This document shows positions 1-12,569 of a stretch of DNA of 64,000 bases, piece after piece. Origin of the DNA: Henckelia pumila (Eukaryota > Streptophyta > Magnoliopsida > Lamiales > Gesneriaceae); NCBI RefSeq assembly GCF_033568475.1, contig NC_133122.1, positions 164,698,130 to 164,762,129 on the forward strand, given 5' to 3'. A model generated the notes under the pieces. That model was not told the DNA's origin and ran no database searches. It worked only from the letters and a program-made list of their open reading frames with translations. A program made the position numbers and the translations under genes. The first letter of the stretch is position 1. The number at the start of each line of letters is the position of its first letter.

Positions 1-3000
1 TGCTATATGCAAGCCTCGATGTCTGATGAACTCCAGAGGCGATTTGAGGACACCGTGAATGCTGCTGACATTCACGTTCAACTCAAGGAACTTTTTGGGG
101 CTCAATCGAGGGCTGAAAGGTTCGCTACTGTAAAGGAGCTAATGACGTGTCGCATGCGTGAAGGGACTTCGGTCCGTGATCATGGGGTACGAGTGATTTG
201 GCTCATACAGAAGTTGGTAACCCTTGATTTGGTGTTGGAGCATGAACTCAACGTGGACTTACTACTTCTGTCTCTTCCTTCTTCGTTTGACGGATTTGTG
301 GTAAATTTCAATATGAACAAGATAGAGGCCTCCCTTGAAGAGATGGTCAATATGCTTGTGACATATGAATCCACATTAAAGAAGGATAAACCGGCTTTTT
401 TGGTGGGCACCTCTTCTTCTGCTAAGAAGGGGCCAAGTACAAAGGGTAAGAAACGTTCTGCCCCACCCAAGAAAATCGAACCCGAGAAGAAGTACAAGAC
501 AAAGGCTTCAAACATGGGAAAATCCAAGGATGTTTGCCATTACTGCAAGAAGCCCGGTCATTGGAAGCGTAACTGCAAGGAATATCTAGAGCAGTTACGA
601 ACTGCGAAGGGTATGTTCTATATTGAAATAAATGTTTCACTTAATACTACTTCTTGGGTATTGGATACCGGATGTGGATCTCACATTTGCAATGATTTGC
701 AGGTGATGACAAGAAGTCGCAGGCTTAGAATGGGTGAGACCCAGCTGAGGCTCGGGAATGGTTCCAGAGTTGAAGCTAAAGCTGTGGGAGATGTTTATTT
801 ATTTTTGCAGAATGGTTTTAAGTTACTTTTAAGAGATGTTTTATTTGTTCCGGATTTGATTAAAAACATTATTTCTGTTTCTATGCTTGATAGAGATGGT
901 TATTCTTGCAATTTTGTGAATGGGATTTGCAATATTTACAAGAATGAATGTTTAATTGGAAATGGACAACTTGAAAACGATCTATACAACTTGAAACTAA
1001 AAGACGTTCCAATAAATTATGTTGATAAACCGGCAACAACAAACAAAAGGAAAATCGATAGCCAAAACCCGGCAAACCTTTGGCACGCTAGGCTAGGTCA
1101 TATTTCCTCAAGGAGGATGAACAAGCTAGTGGGAGAGGGCATATTTGATATGTCTGATATTAACTCTCTACCTACTTGTGAATCCTGCCTAAAAGGAAAA
1201 ATGACTAAATCTCCTTTTAAAGGGAAACCTGAGCGTAGTCAAAATCTGTTGGATTTGATCCATACAGATGTTTGTGGTCCATTTAGAGTTGGGACTCAAT
1301 ATGGCCACACCTACTTCATTACCTTTACTGATGATTATTCAAGGTATGGGTATTTATATTTAATGAAATATAAGTCTGAAGCATTTGAAAAGTTCAAAGA
1401 ATTCAAGGCTGAAGTAGAAAACAAGCTAGGTAAAAGTATTAAAGCACTTCGATCGGATCGAGGTGGAGAATACTTAAGTACCGAGTTTTTGGACTATCTA
1501 AAAGAGAATGGGATTCTCTCTCAGTGGACTCCTCCTATGACACCACAGCTTAATGGTGTATCGGAGCGTCGTAATCGAACTTTGTTGGACATGGTTCGGT
1601 CCATGATGAGCTTCACTGAGCTTCCACCTTCGTTTTGGGGCTATGCGCTTGAAACGGCGGTATTGTTGTTGAACAACGTCCACACTAAAGCAGTGGACAA
1701 AACACCATACGAGTTATGGAATGGCAAAGCTCCTAAGTATTCGTACTTGAGGATTTGGGGATGTCCTGCTTACGTGAAGCGGACAGTGGGAGATAAGTTG
1801 GATAGTCGATCCAGCTTATGTTATTTTGTAGGGTATCCGAAGAATTCAATCGGATATTATTTCTATTATCCTGCTGAAACAAAGGTGTTTGTTTCGAGGA
1901 ATGCCACCTTCTTGGAGAAGGAGTTCTTATTGGATAAGAAAGGCGAGATGATGGAACTCGAAGAAATTCGAGAAGAACCCGAAATACAAAATAACGATCC
2001 TACACCTCAGGAACCATTGATAGACACGCCTGTACCTAGAAGATCCGAGAGGACTTCTAGACCTCCTATTCGATATGGTCTTCTTCTTGAAGGGGATCAA
2101 GATGAACCCGATGTTGGATGTGATCCAAGAAACTTCAAGGAAGCAATTTCTGATGCGGATTCAAATTTATGGCTTGAAGCTATGCAGTCGGAAATAGATT
2201 CGATGCAAACAAACCAAGTTTGGTCTTTATTAGATCCTCCCGATGGAATTGTTCCAATAGGGTGTAAATGGATCTACAAGAGAAAGCTTGGGCCTGATGG
2301 TAAGGTATTGACCTACAAGGCGCGATTGGTGGCAAAAGGTTATACTCAAAGACAAGGAGTTGACTATGATGAAACCTTTTCACCAGTTGCAATGTTCAAG
2401 TCCATAAGAATCCTTATTGCCATAGCTGCATGGTATGACTATGAGATATGGCAAATGGATGTGAAGACTGCTTTTCTTAATGGAGACATTAAGGAAGAAA
2501 TCTATATGAAGCAGCCTGAGGGGTACACATCCATGGGAAGCGAGCATAAGGTATGCAAGCTTCAGAGATCAATTTATGGTCTAAAACAAGCATGAAGAAG
2601 TTGGAACCAGAAATTTGATGAAACAATAAAAGATTTTGGTTTCAGCAAGAATCCGGAGGAACCATGCGTGTACAAGAAAGTAGTTAAGGATGCTGTGACA
2701 TTCTTAGTACTTTATGTTGATGACATCCTACTCATTGGGAATGACGTAGGGATGTTGCAGTCAACAAAGATATGGTTATCAGGTAGATTTTCGATGAAGG
2801 ATTTGGGTGAGGCATCCTATATTCTAGGGATACAGATCTATAGAGATAGATCTAAGAGAATGATAGGACTCACTCAGTCAACCTACATCGACACCATATT
2901 GAAATGGTTTTCAATGGATGGGTCCAAGAGAGGACATCTACCCATGTGTCATGGAGTTTCTCTATCCAAGTCTATGTGTCCCAAGACGGATGAAGAGATA

Positions 3001-3686
3001 GAGAAAATGACACATGTACCATATGCGTCAGCCATAGGTAGTATCATGTATGGGATGATATCTACCAGACCAGATGTAGCATTTGCTCTGAGTGTCACGA
3101 GCAGATATCAAGCTAATCCCAGTCAAATGCATTGGAAAGCCGTGAAGACTTACGAAGGACTAAGAATATGTTCATGGTATATGGAGGAAGAGAACTAAAA
3201 TTGGAAGGCTATACTGACTCTAGCTTCCAAAGTGACGTGGATGACTCGAAGTCAACCTCTGGATTTGTGTTCATGCTCAATGGCGGTGCTGTCTCTTGGA
3301 AGAGTTCCAAGCAGGACACCACAGCGGATTCCACCACTTAAGCAGAATACATTGCAGCATCAGCTGCTGCTAAAGAGGCCGTTTGGATGAGGAATTTCGT
3401 CCAAGAGTTGGGCGTCATTCCTGAAGTTGTTGGTCCAGTCCCGGTGTACTGTGACAACACGGGTGCCATTGCTCAGGCAAAGGAACCAAGGTCTCATCAA
3501 AGATCCAAACACGTACTGAGGAAATACCACATCATCCGGAAGATTGTGGAAAGAGGAGACATCACTGTCGAAAGAGTGGCCTCTGCAGACAATATCGCTG
3601 ATCCACTTACTAAGCCCTTGCCAGGACCATTATTTGACAAACATCGCGAAACAATGGGTCTACGTAGTATGACTAGTTGGCTATAG
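1..3686 (+). pseudogene. copia X copy 1: gag-pol polyprotein, 5'-truncated by window, broken in three places
   Basis: This is the polyprotein of a Ty1/copia LTR retrotransposon. It would supply capsid, protease, integrase, reverse transcriptase (RT) and RNase H for cytoplasmic particles. Visible in order are a gag zinc knuckle CHYCKKPGHWKRNC (from 535), protease DTG (664), an integrase HHCC region with SDRGGEY and GVSERRN, RT with YVDD (2713-2724), and RNase H ending at the TAG of 3684-3686. The frame is open from base 1 to a TGA at 2593-2595, where copy 2 (63439) has TCA. It then reads on to about 3147. There copy 1 diverges from copy 2 straight after GTGAAG and the frame shifts, giving TAA at 3196-3198 in the old frame. 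In the new frame a TAA at 3339-3341 sits where a Glu codon is expected. The copies otherwise align without net indel (offset 60846). The element cannot make its own full Pol. Confidence 0.93.
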
Positions 3687-3700
3687 GGCAAGTGGGAGAT
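3687..3700 (+). other. polypurine tract of copia X copy 1
   Basis: The purine-rich run GGCAAGTGGGAGA lies between the pol stop and the first TG of the LTR. This is the expected plus-strand primer position. Confidence 0.75.
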
Positions 3701-5545
3701 TGAAAGAGTGGGTGCCCGGTGAGCCAACTTGTGGCTAAGGGCTTTGATGACTCTTTGTATAAACAATCTTTTGTTTAATATTATTTACACTTTTATTAAT
3801 GGCAATGACTTTATCTTTCTTCATATTGTTATATTGTGATATACTATTGTTGTTTTGATAAAGACCTTGAATATACTATAGTGTATGTAAGATGTGGTAG
3901 AACATGGGGATGTCTATCATGAAACACATCTTATAGTCACTGTATATTCTATACTGTTCCTAGTCGATTGAGCCGTCCGATAATAAGGATAAGGATCGCT
4001 CGAGTTTGAGACTAGCATTTGCGATGCAGAGTACCACGTTTCATTGGTAAGGAACATGGAGATGTTCGAAGCATGCAAATGGATATTCATACGATGAATG
4101 ATCGAACTACCCTATCCGGACTTTCCAAGTGGTTATCACTTATCGAGTGGATATAGTCCGCGGTTTTGGTTGTACACCATTAGTCCTTACTACTTGAAAC
4201 ATCATTGAGACATTATATGCTAGTACTGTGCTTTGACTCGTTTACCGACTCTATTGGGGTCATCAGGTGTCGGGATTGGGTACAGTTACAACACATATAG
4301 GAGTCGATGCTTTGTTGTCAAGGATTCACCACATACTTGCGAGTGTGGATATCCTATGCGATCTGAGGAGATATTAGTGTGACGAATCTCTGGCCAGAGT
4401 ACATGATGTGATTTAAGAAATGGTTTCTTAGTAGCACATGCGATGTCACTATTTGATCTTCAAGATGCATTGCATAGTTATCGAATCTCGAACGACTCTC
4501 GATATACCAATGGTTGTTGATTCGATCGGGATATATGGATGAAGGGACCGTACTGTACGCTAACCAAAATCTATTGGTTCTTGTAGACACTATCAGTGAT
4601 ACCTAGGGAATCATGGGGCGATGTTGCTAGGCGCTCTTACCATGATTCGATGGGCAAGTCGGAAATTGTTGTTCCGAGTCACAAGGAGTTGTGAGCTCAC
4701 GGCTAGCTGTATCCCTGAACCATTGAGGGTCACACAGTGTAATGGATTTTTAATCTCCGTTGAGATAGTTAAATTTAAAGAGTTAAATTTAATGGAAAAA
4801 GAAGTTGGACTTCTTATTTAAGAGTAGAGGAGTAAGATTTCCTAAAATGACATAGGGATGGACATTTTTGGAAATCTTTGAATTCGGATTCAGAAAAATT
4901 TATCTTGACTTTAATAGGTGCAGAAATGGTTTCTTTGCACATTGGTGAAATCGGTTTATCAATCGGAGTCACGATGAATTTTATATTAATTTCTGAACAT
5001 GCGGGCTTTGCTTGTCGGGCTTGAACTTATGACTAATGGGCCCTAAGCTGTTAGTGGCCTACATTATAAATAAGTTATTGCAGTACAGAAATTATACACA
5101 ATAGGTCATAAAATAATTTTCGAAAACCCTAATTTTTAATAAGTGGCCGCCCCTCTCCCTCCCTCTGCTCGAAAAACCCAGCCTGTGAATTTTGAATTTG
5201 CAGTCTGGTTTATCGGATCAAATTCGTTAATTCTCTTCGTAGAAACTTCTGATAGATTTTCTAGTGCAATCTATCAGAGGGATTAAATATCCGTTCGTGG
5301 ACCTGATTGAAGAACAGTTCGTCCATCAGTTCCAGGGATATACAACAAGAGCAGAGCAATCTGTTGGTGTCCAAAATCTCGATTCGAGATTGAGGTAAAA
5401 ATTTATAATCGTTATTTAATTTTTACACACACACAATTTAATCGTAAGGTTGATACCCATTATGGAATCGTTCCATACAAAAATTTTAAACTTCCGCTGC
5501 ACCGGGTATCAATCCTAATTGATCTGATAGCCGCGTTCTCCAACA
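3701..5545 (+). repeat. 3' LTR of copia X copy 1
   Basis: The repeat starts TGAAAGAGTGGG and ends CTCCAACA, so it is TG...CA bounded, 1845 bp. It matches the LTR at 56758-58621 along its whole length with scattered substitutions and small indels. It follows the polypurine tract and is followed directly by unrelated gypsy integrase sequence, which fixes the right end. The expected 5-bp target duplication would be TGCCA (5546-5550), but its partner is outside the window. ORFs inside the LTR are not conserved coding sequence. Confidence 0.92.
5065..5072 (+). promoter_or_regulatory. LTR TATA box
   Basis: TATAAATA lies in the right third of the LTR and is conserved in the second copy at 58122-58129. 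It is the likely core promoter that starts the retroelement transcript. Confidence 0.6.
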
Positions 5546-6180
5546 TGCCATACAATGCCTCGTATGGTGCCATACCGATAGTGGCCTGATAGCTGTTATT
5601 ATATGCAAACTCCATCAAAGGTAATCTCGACTCTCAACTGCCCTGAAAGTCAATAGCACAAGCCCTCAAAAGATCCTCTAATGCCTGGATCACCCTCTCA
5701 GACTGCCCATCTGTCTGGGGGTGAAATGTTGTGCTAAACAGAAGTTTCGTCCCCAAAGCCGCGTGAAGACTCCTCCAAAATGACGAGGTGAACCGTGGAT
5801 CTCGGTCAGACACTATGGAGACAAGAATACCATGAAGTCTGACTATCTCGCGGATATAAAACTTCGCATACTGAGCCATGGAGTAGGTCGTCCTCACCGA
5901 TAGAAAGTGTGCCGACTTAGTGAGGCGGTCTACAATAACCCATATGGCATTCGAATTCCTCACCGTCCTTGGCAACCCCACTACAAAATCCATCGTAACA
6001 TTCTCCCATTTCCACTCGGGAATGGGGAGCGGCTTGAGTAAACCAGTGGGTCTCTGATGTTCCGCCTTAACCTGCTGGCAATTCAGGCACTCAGCCACAA
6101 ATTGGGCAATGTCTCGCTTCATGCCCGACCACCAATATAACTGCTGAAGATCATAGTACATTTTCGTACTCCCTGAGTTT
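5546..6180 (-). pseudogene. gypsy (chromovirus-like) integrase relic
   Basis: On the minus strand this reads as the zinc-binding and catalytic core of a Ty3/gypsy integrase, which would insert the element cDNA into the chromosome. The second zinc pair CLNC is visible, followed by the core residues in DFVVGLP, SDRDPRF and TDGQSE. A stop codon near 5634 interrupts the frame at a position where Trp is expected, but the same frame continues with MAPYEALYG to 5546. There copia X copy 1 adjoins it. Homology fades at about 6175, so both ends are truncated and no LTR could be assigned. Confidence 0.88.
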
Positions 6181-6389
6181 AGAAGTGGAGCTCCGGGTTG
6201 TCTAGCGGGTTGTGTTGAATTTGCATCGAGGAGTCAAATATTTGTATTTTGAAAAAATGTTGTATTTTAATCTCGTCTTTATGGTTTTGGACTCCTTTTG
6301 AATTGTTTAATTTGTTCATGTATCGAGTTTTAGAAATTTCTGGGTTTTGGAATTTTTGACAGCAGCAGAAAGTAGTAGGCAGAAAATTG

Positions 6390-6640
6390 GCTCAGGGATT
6401 TACGCAGAAGCGTGTTGTCTTGGTGCATAAACGTAAGAATGCGAGAGTTTGGAGCGCAAATGCATGTGTGTGCGCGCAGAAGCGCTTTAGTGCAAAGAAA
6501 TGGATCGCATAAGCGCCTGTGAGAGCGTAGAAGCGCGTGTGTGTGAGGGTGGGTGCAGAAGCGCATACAAGATGAGGTGCTTCTGCGCCATTGTGCGAAT
6601 TCCTTTCTGCGCAGAAGCGCAAGGTGAGGCAATTCTGCGC
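6390..6640. repeat. GC-rich patch of GCAGAAGCGC-type repeats
   Basis: Irregularly spaced variants of GCAGAAGCGC / GCGCAGAAGCGC occur about ten times, for example near 6400, 6477, 6529, 6557 and 6614. Several are imperfectly palindromic (GCGC around AGAA). The patch stands out from AT-rich flanks. It may be the GC-rich part of a decayed gypsy LTR related to the adjoining integrase relic, but I could not find LTR ends. ORFs here are products of the repeat. Confidence 0.55.
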
Positions 6641-8032
6641 AGGTTCGGTTCAATTTTTTTTTTTAAAAAAAAAAAAACTTTTTGGCGATGTGTTTTTGCG
6701 TCGTCAAATGTAAGGTTTTCGCGTCACCAATTGTCCAAAAAAAATTTGTCTCGGAATTGTTTTGCATTATAGTTTTGTATGTCGCACCTGGGGTTCCACA
6801 TATATTCTCTCTTTGATTTGAGTTGTTGATGTTAGTTACCATAAGTCAGCTAAAATATTGCTGAAATTTTATTTTGAGAAGAAAACGTATGGAAGGCAAA
6901 AATATATTCCGAATGTTAAAGATTATCTAATGGCATTCCAATGCTTTTGTGGGACAAACACATTTCTCTATTGCATATAAAATACCCAATTTCAGGCTAC
7001 TGTTAAATGTCATAAATTAAAACAAACTATAGAGGTATAAACATGAATTTTGACTGGTACGGTACAAGTCAAAATATAAATTATCATAAGAATTCACATG
7101 ACTTAACTCATCTAAGATTGCTATTAAAATCGTGAAATATGAGAATTTTAGTTTCTAATTTTCAAAATGTGGATTTCAATACAGGTTGAAATCGATTTAT
7201 TTGTTGTCTTAGTGGTTCATGAACTTTGTAAGAGTTCATAAACCATTTACAAATCATCAGTTTTTAGTGTGAGCATTTTCCTTTTTTATTTTTCTTACAT
7301 GATGCTTTTCTATTTTAGGAATTTGGGTGACCGTGGTTGAACCTTATTATTAATTATGATGATATTTTTTTGTTGATTTAAATTTTGTTTTGCTGGTAGT
7401 TAACTTTTTTGTTTTGTTCTTCACGGATTTTTTTTCTTTCATATCTCAGTAATATATATACTCTAATCTGTAATTCTGTATACTGGATTCGCTTGAAATG
7501 GTTTAATTTAACCTCAAGTTTCCATTTAAGCTTGAATATTTATTGTTGTGAAAAAGGGAGAAAAATGTCCTACAGTTGAGAATACCGAAAATACCAAAGG
7601 ATGTAGGAGGAAATTGAGAAGGCCAGTCAAAATATTATAGTTTTTATCCAAAATAATAATAATAATTTTCTTATATTATCTCACAATTTTCAATTTTAGA
7701 AAATTTCTAGAAATTGTTTTTTTTTTCCCATTGCTGTCTTCCCCACGTTTGGGTTGTTAAAGAAATACAAGTTGCTACAAAATGTTGAACATATATACCA
7801 TATTGCAATATGAAACGATCAGAATATTAAATTTTACGGCTGCTAGTTTATTATAAATAATCAAGCCAATAAGTTTTGGGATTTAAAAATATATATTACA
7901 TATCGCAAATCAACTTCGGAGACTTCCGTTTGGAATTCCACCTGACAATTTTGAAGGTAACCTACCCATTCTTCAACTGGTACATTGATATTTTATATGA
8001 ATTGGGTGATTTCCTGTGAAGAAAGAGGGCAT
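6641..8032. other. AT-rich intergenic DNA upstream of MED28
   Basis: No coding similarity, LTR or terminal repeat is visible. It begins with T/A homopolymers (6652-6677). The last few hundred bases should contain the MED28 promoter and 5' UTR. A good donor-like GAAG|GTAACC near 7957 could open a 5'-UTR intron whose acceptor would be CTTCAG| near 8220. Confidence 0.5.
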
Positions 8033-8041
8033 TTAGGGTTT
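8033..8041 (-). promoter_or_regulatory. telo-box motif upstream of MED28
   Basis: TTAGGGTTT is the reverse of the plant telo-box AAACCCTAA, which is common in promoters and leaders of housekeeping plant genes. It lies about 200 bp upstream of the MED28 start codon. A single motif match is weak evidence. Confidence 0.4.
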
Positions 8042-8238
8042 TGGAACTCGTCCTTTCCCCCTTTTGTGAAGGTTCAGCTGCCCGGGCGCCAAGTGTTTGT
8101 TGATATGTTTCTTTGATTGGGTTCTTTAATTTCATCCCTCAAAAATTGAATTTTTTTTGCTTTTTTATGGCGAATCATAAACTTTGTATCTTAATTCGAC
8201 TAGCCCTGTGCTTTCTTCAGGTTTTTGTGGAAATTGGT

Positions 8239-9504
8239 ATGGCTGAAAGACAACAGCATGAACCTTTGAGTGTCAGTGATCCTGCGCCGAAGGAAGACAT
8301 AATATCCTACGTGATGGCGTTGGAAGCTGCTTTGTTACCATGCTTACCTGCCAGAGAACTTCAAGCAATTGACCGTTCTCCCCATCCTTCTCATCAGAGT
8401 GAGTTATCATTTAGCTTTTTGTGTTTTACCACTCGTAAAACTTGAATGAAAGATTTGTCTTTTTACTTTTGTTCTCCGAATATGAGAATGGGTCGAACAC
8501 AGAAGCACGAGGAAGATGGTGATACACCTGTTTGACGCTGGAATTGAGGAAGTCGATACTTTTTCTGTGCCTTTGCTACTAGAATCAAGATGACTTCCTT
8601 TTTTATTTTTTCTTTCCAACGTGAAAAAGATTGTTATATTTGGTAGCAATCTAATGTTTACAGAGTGGTAAATTGGTCTAGTTTCCTCATAACTTGGGTT
8701 ATGAGATAATCTAAGTGGTGCCTCAAAAGTTTTTACTCAAAACAAAAAAAAACTGAACAAGAATGCTTGGGCCTGTGTCCCTTGCTCGGTGATTGTCTTA
8801 CATAATGAAATTCTGATTGCTTGATCACCTTTCCTTGGCTTGTTTTTAAATTCATCCTCACCCTGTATTCGTGGTTAATGAATTAAATGTATACTGAGTT
8901 AGCTGCACAATGTTCCTTGCTCACTGGAAAAGGTCACTTTTTTCAACTGTTCTTTAGTTGATGTGGAAAGACATGCTAGAGATTTCATGGAGGCGGCAAA
9001 AAAGCTTCAGCTCTACTTTATCAGCTTGCAGCGAGATGATCCGCCTACAAGAGAAGAAACCTTAAGAAAGGTAATGTTACAACCATATTCACACAAGAAA
9101 AATGATTATTCCCAAGGGAGAAGTATCAACAAGCTAGAAGACTCTTAACAAAAACAAAATTTGTGCTTCCCTCCATACAATCTCCTCACTATTGATTCCA
9201 TTTTCTAAATCTCCCCCTTCTAACGGCCCTACTATCCTAATGCACCTTCATTTTTATACTCAGTATAAAGGTTTAAAAGGGTGTGTGCCCATAACAGATA
9301 ACATGAGAAAGTAACTATGATTGTCATGATGAGATTTTAAGGACCATCAGATAATAATATTATTTTCAGGAGATTGCTATGATGGAAGAAGAGTTGAAAG
9401 TAAAGGCCGAGTTGATTGAGAAGCAAGATAGGCTGATTCAAGGATGGAGGTCTGAATTGAAAGAGCAACTGGATAAACACAACACTGAGTTAGAAAGAGT
9501 GTAA
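8239..9504 (+). CDS. MED28: Mediator complex subunit 28 (MED28), 3 coding exons
   Basis: This is a subunit of the nuclear Mediator complex, which links transcription activators to RNA polymerase II. Exons join as 8239-8398, 8958-9070 and 9370-9504, giving 135 residues. Introns are GTGAGT...TTTAG (8399-8957) and GTAATG...TTTTCAG (9071-9369). The split codon and both phases keep one frame through all three exons. Recognition rests on the N-terminal MAERQ, the block LLPCLPARELQAIDRSPHPS, the block VERHARDFMEAAKKLQLYF and the C-terminal coiled-coil-like ELKEQLDKHNTELERV. These match plant MED28 as I know it. Exon 3 is Glu/Lys-rich and probably helical. No damage is visible. It is the only cellular gene I recognise, and it is flanked by transposons on both sides. 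Confidence 0.92.
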
Positions 9505-10974
9505 ACATGATATCTCCGTAGTAAATGTTTTTCTATGCTTGGGCGTGTATTGTTTTCCCATTCCATTAATGTGCCGTGCCGCATACCTTTAACTTGAACT
9601 TTTGGGACAAGCAATTTGAAGATAGTATCAGAGCTAGGGGTCTTAACTTTGAAACGTTGGTGGGAAAAAAAGGCTCGTATATTTCTTAGGTTGGTGTTGG
9701 GAGGTTGTTATTGCCTATAGTGCTCGATCATTGTGCCTTTAACTTGAATATTAGTTTTGAACATATGTTCTTTATTTTTTGCTTTTAAGACTTCGGGGTG
9801 TTGATTGTGCTATTACCCGTGCCGTGAGTTCCAGCTTCGGTTAGGTGAAATAATTTCTGCTAGTTGAGGTACTGCATTGAGAAAGGATATGAGTGGAGAC
9901 TCGGAATCCCCAATTCCCCATCTAATTTTTTTATATTAAAAAAAATGTAAAACACCACAAATTTTAAAATTAAAAAAAAACACTATACGCTACAAATTAA
10001 AGTATATTTATATACGTATCTAAAATGAGGAAGATAATATACCACAGATTTAAACTAAAATTTAAGTAGACCCTAGGACAAAAATCAAAATATATCGTTA
10101 CTGTTTACGATGACCAAGTAAACTTCGCCGCTCACGTCCCTGAAGAACAAGATGTACGAAGTTTTGGTTTTGCTTTTGTTTTTGATCGCGAGAAAACTCG
10201 AACTCGATATAATTAAGTAAATACAATTAAATATTGTCTTGATAAACTTACTTTCATGTTTAGTTGGAATTATAATATATCGATATATTAATTGTTTATT
10301 TTACGTCAATCAAATATTACATAAAAAAAAAAAAGATATTAACCATAATATGTACTTTTTATTTACATTTATTAATTATTGAAAAGGTAAAATTATTATT
10401 TACCACATACCTTAAATTTTAATCAATCAAACTAAAAATAATATCACTTATGACTTACTGTTCTACATCCAACTCAAACATGCATGCTAATAATCACACT
10501 TCTTTTTTCACATCTAATCTCATGATTCTCATCCATCCAAGAAAATGAACTCTTGATGTAGTATTTTCTAATATATCTACTAAATACTTTAATACTAATT
10601 TTTAAATGATATACATGGTTGATTTTATGTGTGTGTGTATGTTTGAGGTTGTCAAATTATTTTGTCACTTAATTATAATCAATAGAAGTTCATTTAAAAT
10701 ATTATAGAATGCAAGCAATTATTCAAGGAAGCTTTTTTGAGGTCTTTATCCTCTAATGTATATATGTGTGTGTATCAGTGTATGTATTATCTGTACTATC
10801 TTATTAAAGAAGAACAATACTTAAGTGTGTGTTTGATTGCAAAAGCCAACTCAAAAAATTGTTTTTTTTATGAGTATTACAGATTGTATAATAGTGGATA
10901 ATAATAAATTTTAAAAAATGGATTTCGATTGTATAACACATATTCAACTTTTTCACAGTTCCAGTATATAATCA
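9505..10974. other. intergenic DNA downstream of MED28
   Basis: The first few hundred bases should hold the MED28 3' UTR and polyadenylation region. The rest is AT-rich with A/T homopolymers and short GTGTGT runs (10630-10640, 10763-10772). I see no gene or element here. Confidence 0.5.
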
Positions 10975-12569
10975 AATCCTATATATAGTCCATCAATTAG
11001 GAATTCGAATTTTCCAATTTCTTGTTCCAAAAAAAATTTATAGTGCATGAATTAGGGATTTGAATTTCTAATTTCTTGATTAAATTTTTTTGGGAAAATT
11101 GCATATATCATCCATGTGAAATCCCGTGTTCGCTGATAACCCCTTGTGAAATTTTTTTGAGCTAAAAACCCCCTGTGTTTCTGGATCAGCAGCACGCGCA
11201 CCCCTCTCGCTGTGTTTTGTGGATCACGCGTTGTTAGATGCGAAAATACAAGTGTTTTTTTTAAATAAATTTGGTCTGAAATATCCTTAAATGATACCCA
11301 ATCAATTCGGTCATTGAACCCGTCACCTTCTTCTCCGATAACGACTTCGGTCAACCGTATTGCCGACGTTTCTTGCTTGCTTTAGACTCCTCTTCACCTC
11401 CCCTACAAGCCTAGACATTGTCCCCTTCATTTTTTCCCTCAATCTGTCGAGCTCCAGCTCCAATCTTACGCAGGCACTCACCACGAAGTCGACTGGTTTT
11501 CCTTCATTTCCGACCAACTCCGACCACCAATCTTCCAAAGAAATCCCGATCAGTGACCCTCTTGGCCAAACGAACAAAACGCACACATCAATTTCACCGA
11601 TCCGTACTTCCTTTGGGAAGATAAGATAGGGGCAATTTCGTCATTTTTATTTTTTATTATATTAAAATTTTGAATGGTAAGGGTGTGCTGTAAATATGAA
11701 ATCATAGGGAGTTAATAGCTCAAAAAAAATTCACAAGGGGTTATCAGCGAACACGGGATTCCACAAAGGTGATATATGCAATTTTTCCAATTTTTTTTTA
11801 TTACCTACTTCTTTCTGCTATTCAATCAATATAATGCATCAATTAGCGATTCAAAATTTCTAATTTCTTGATTAAAAGAAAAAAAAAACTTCTTAATTAT
11901 TCATTAAAAAAATCTTCTTACTGATATTGTCATTCGATCAATACAGTTGATCAATATTATGCATGGAATAGGGATTCAAATTTCAAATTTCTTGATTAAA
12001 AAAATATATTTCTTATTTCTGTCTATTATTCGATCAATATATATAGTCCATCGAACAAAGTCGAAATTTTCTAATTTCTTGATTTTAAAAACAAGTTTCT
12101 TACTTGTTCTTCGATCAGAACAACTTATAGAACAATATAGTGCATGTAGTAGTTAGGGATTCTAATTTTCTAATTTTTTGATTAAAAATAAAAAAGAAAT
12201 TGCTTTTTTATATGTTCTTCTATATAGTTTGTCGAGTAGAGATTGTTGATTTTAAAAAAATAGTTTCTTACTTATTTTTGCTCGATTATATAGCCCATCA
12301 TTCAATATAATACATGGAATAGGGATTCAAAATTTCTAATTTTTGATTAAATTAAAATTCTTAGTTCGGTATATTCTTCTATCAATATAGTCCATCGAGC
12401 AGGGATTCGAACTTTATAGTTTTCATATTTTAAAAAAAATTCTTATGATTAATACCACTCATCGATCAATATAACGCATTTAGTAGTTCGAGATTTGAAT
12501 TTTCTAAAGTTTTTGATTAAAAATTGAAAGAAATTTTAATTCTTTAAATATCTTACCTTCGGATTATAT
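10975..12569. repeat. degenerate tandem repeat, unit roughly 90-110 bp
   Basis: The phrase TCGATCAATATAGTCCATCGA followed by an AGGGATTCGAA-like stretch, then TTTCTAATTTCTTGATTAAAA, recurs many times with heavy drift. Examples are near 10980, 11040, 11825, 11935, 12030, 12120, 12290, 12380 and 12465. The Mutator-like MITE at 11092-11788 interrupts one unit. Part of the field is copied again by the 960-bp duplication. It looks like an old local satellite. No coding signal was seen. Confidence 0.65.
11092..11788. mobile_element. Mutator-like MITE with long TIRs and 9-bp TSD
   Basis: The left end GGGAAAATTGCATATATCA and the complement of the right end, GGAAAAATTGCATATATCA, start terminal inverted repeats. 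These stay similar for about 75 bp, including the shared CCCGTGTTCGCTGATAACCC. Flanking copies of AATTTTTTT (11083-11091 and 11789-11797) form a 9-bp target duplication typical of Mutator-like elements, though its low complexity weakens the point. The element is 697 bp with no transposase, so it is non-autonomous. The interior (about 11340-11630) is far richer in GC than the surroundings and carries overlapping ORFs on both strands. It might be captured host sequence. Confidence 0.82.

Noticed and set aside
4354..4590. Minus-strand ORF in the copia X LTR that recurs at 57343-57648
   Set aside because: It recurs because the LTR recurs. Lengths differ, and no coding bias or homology is apparent.
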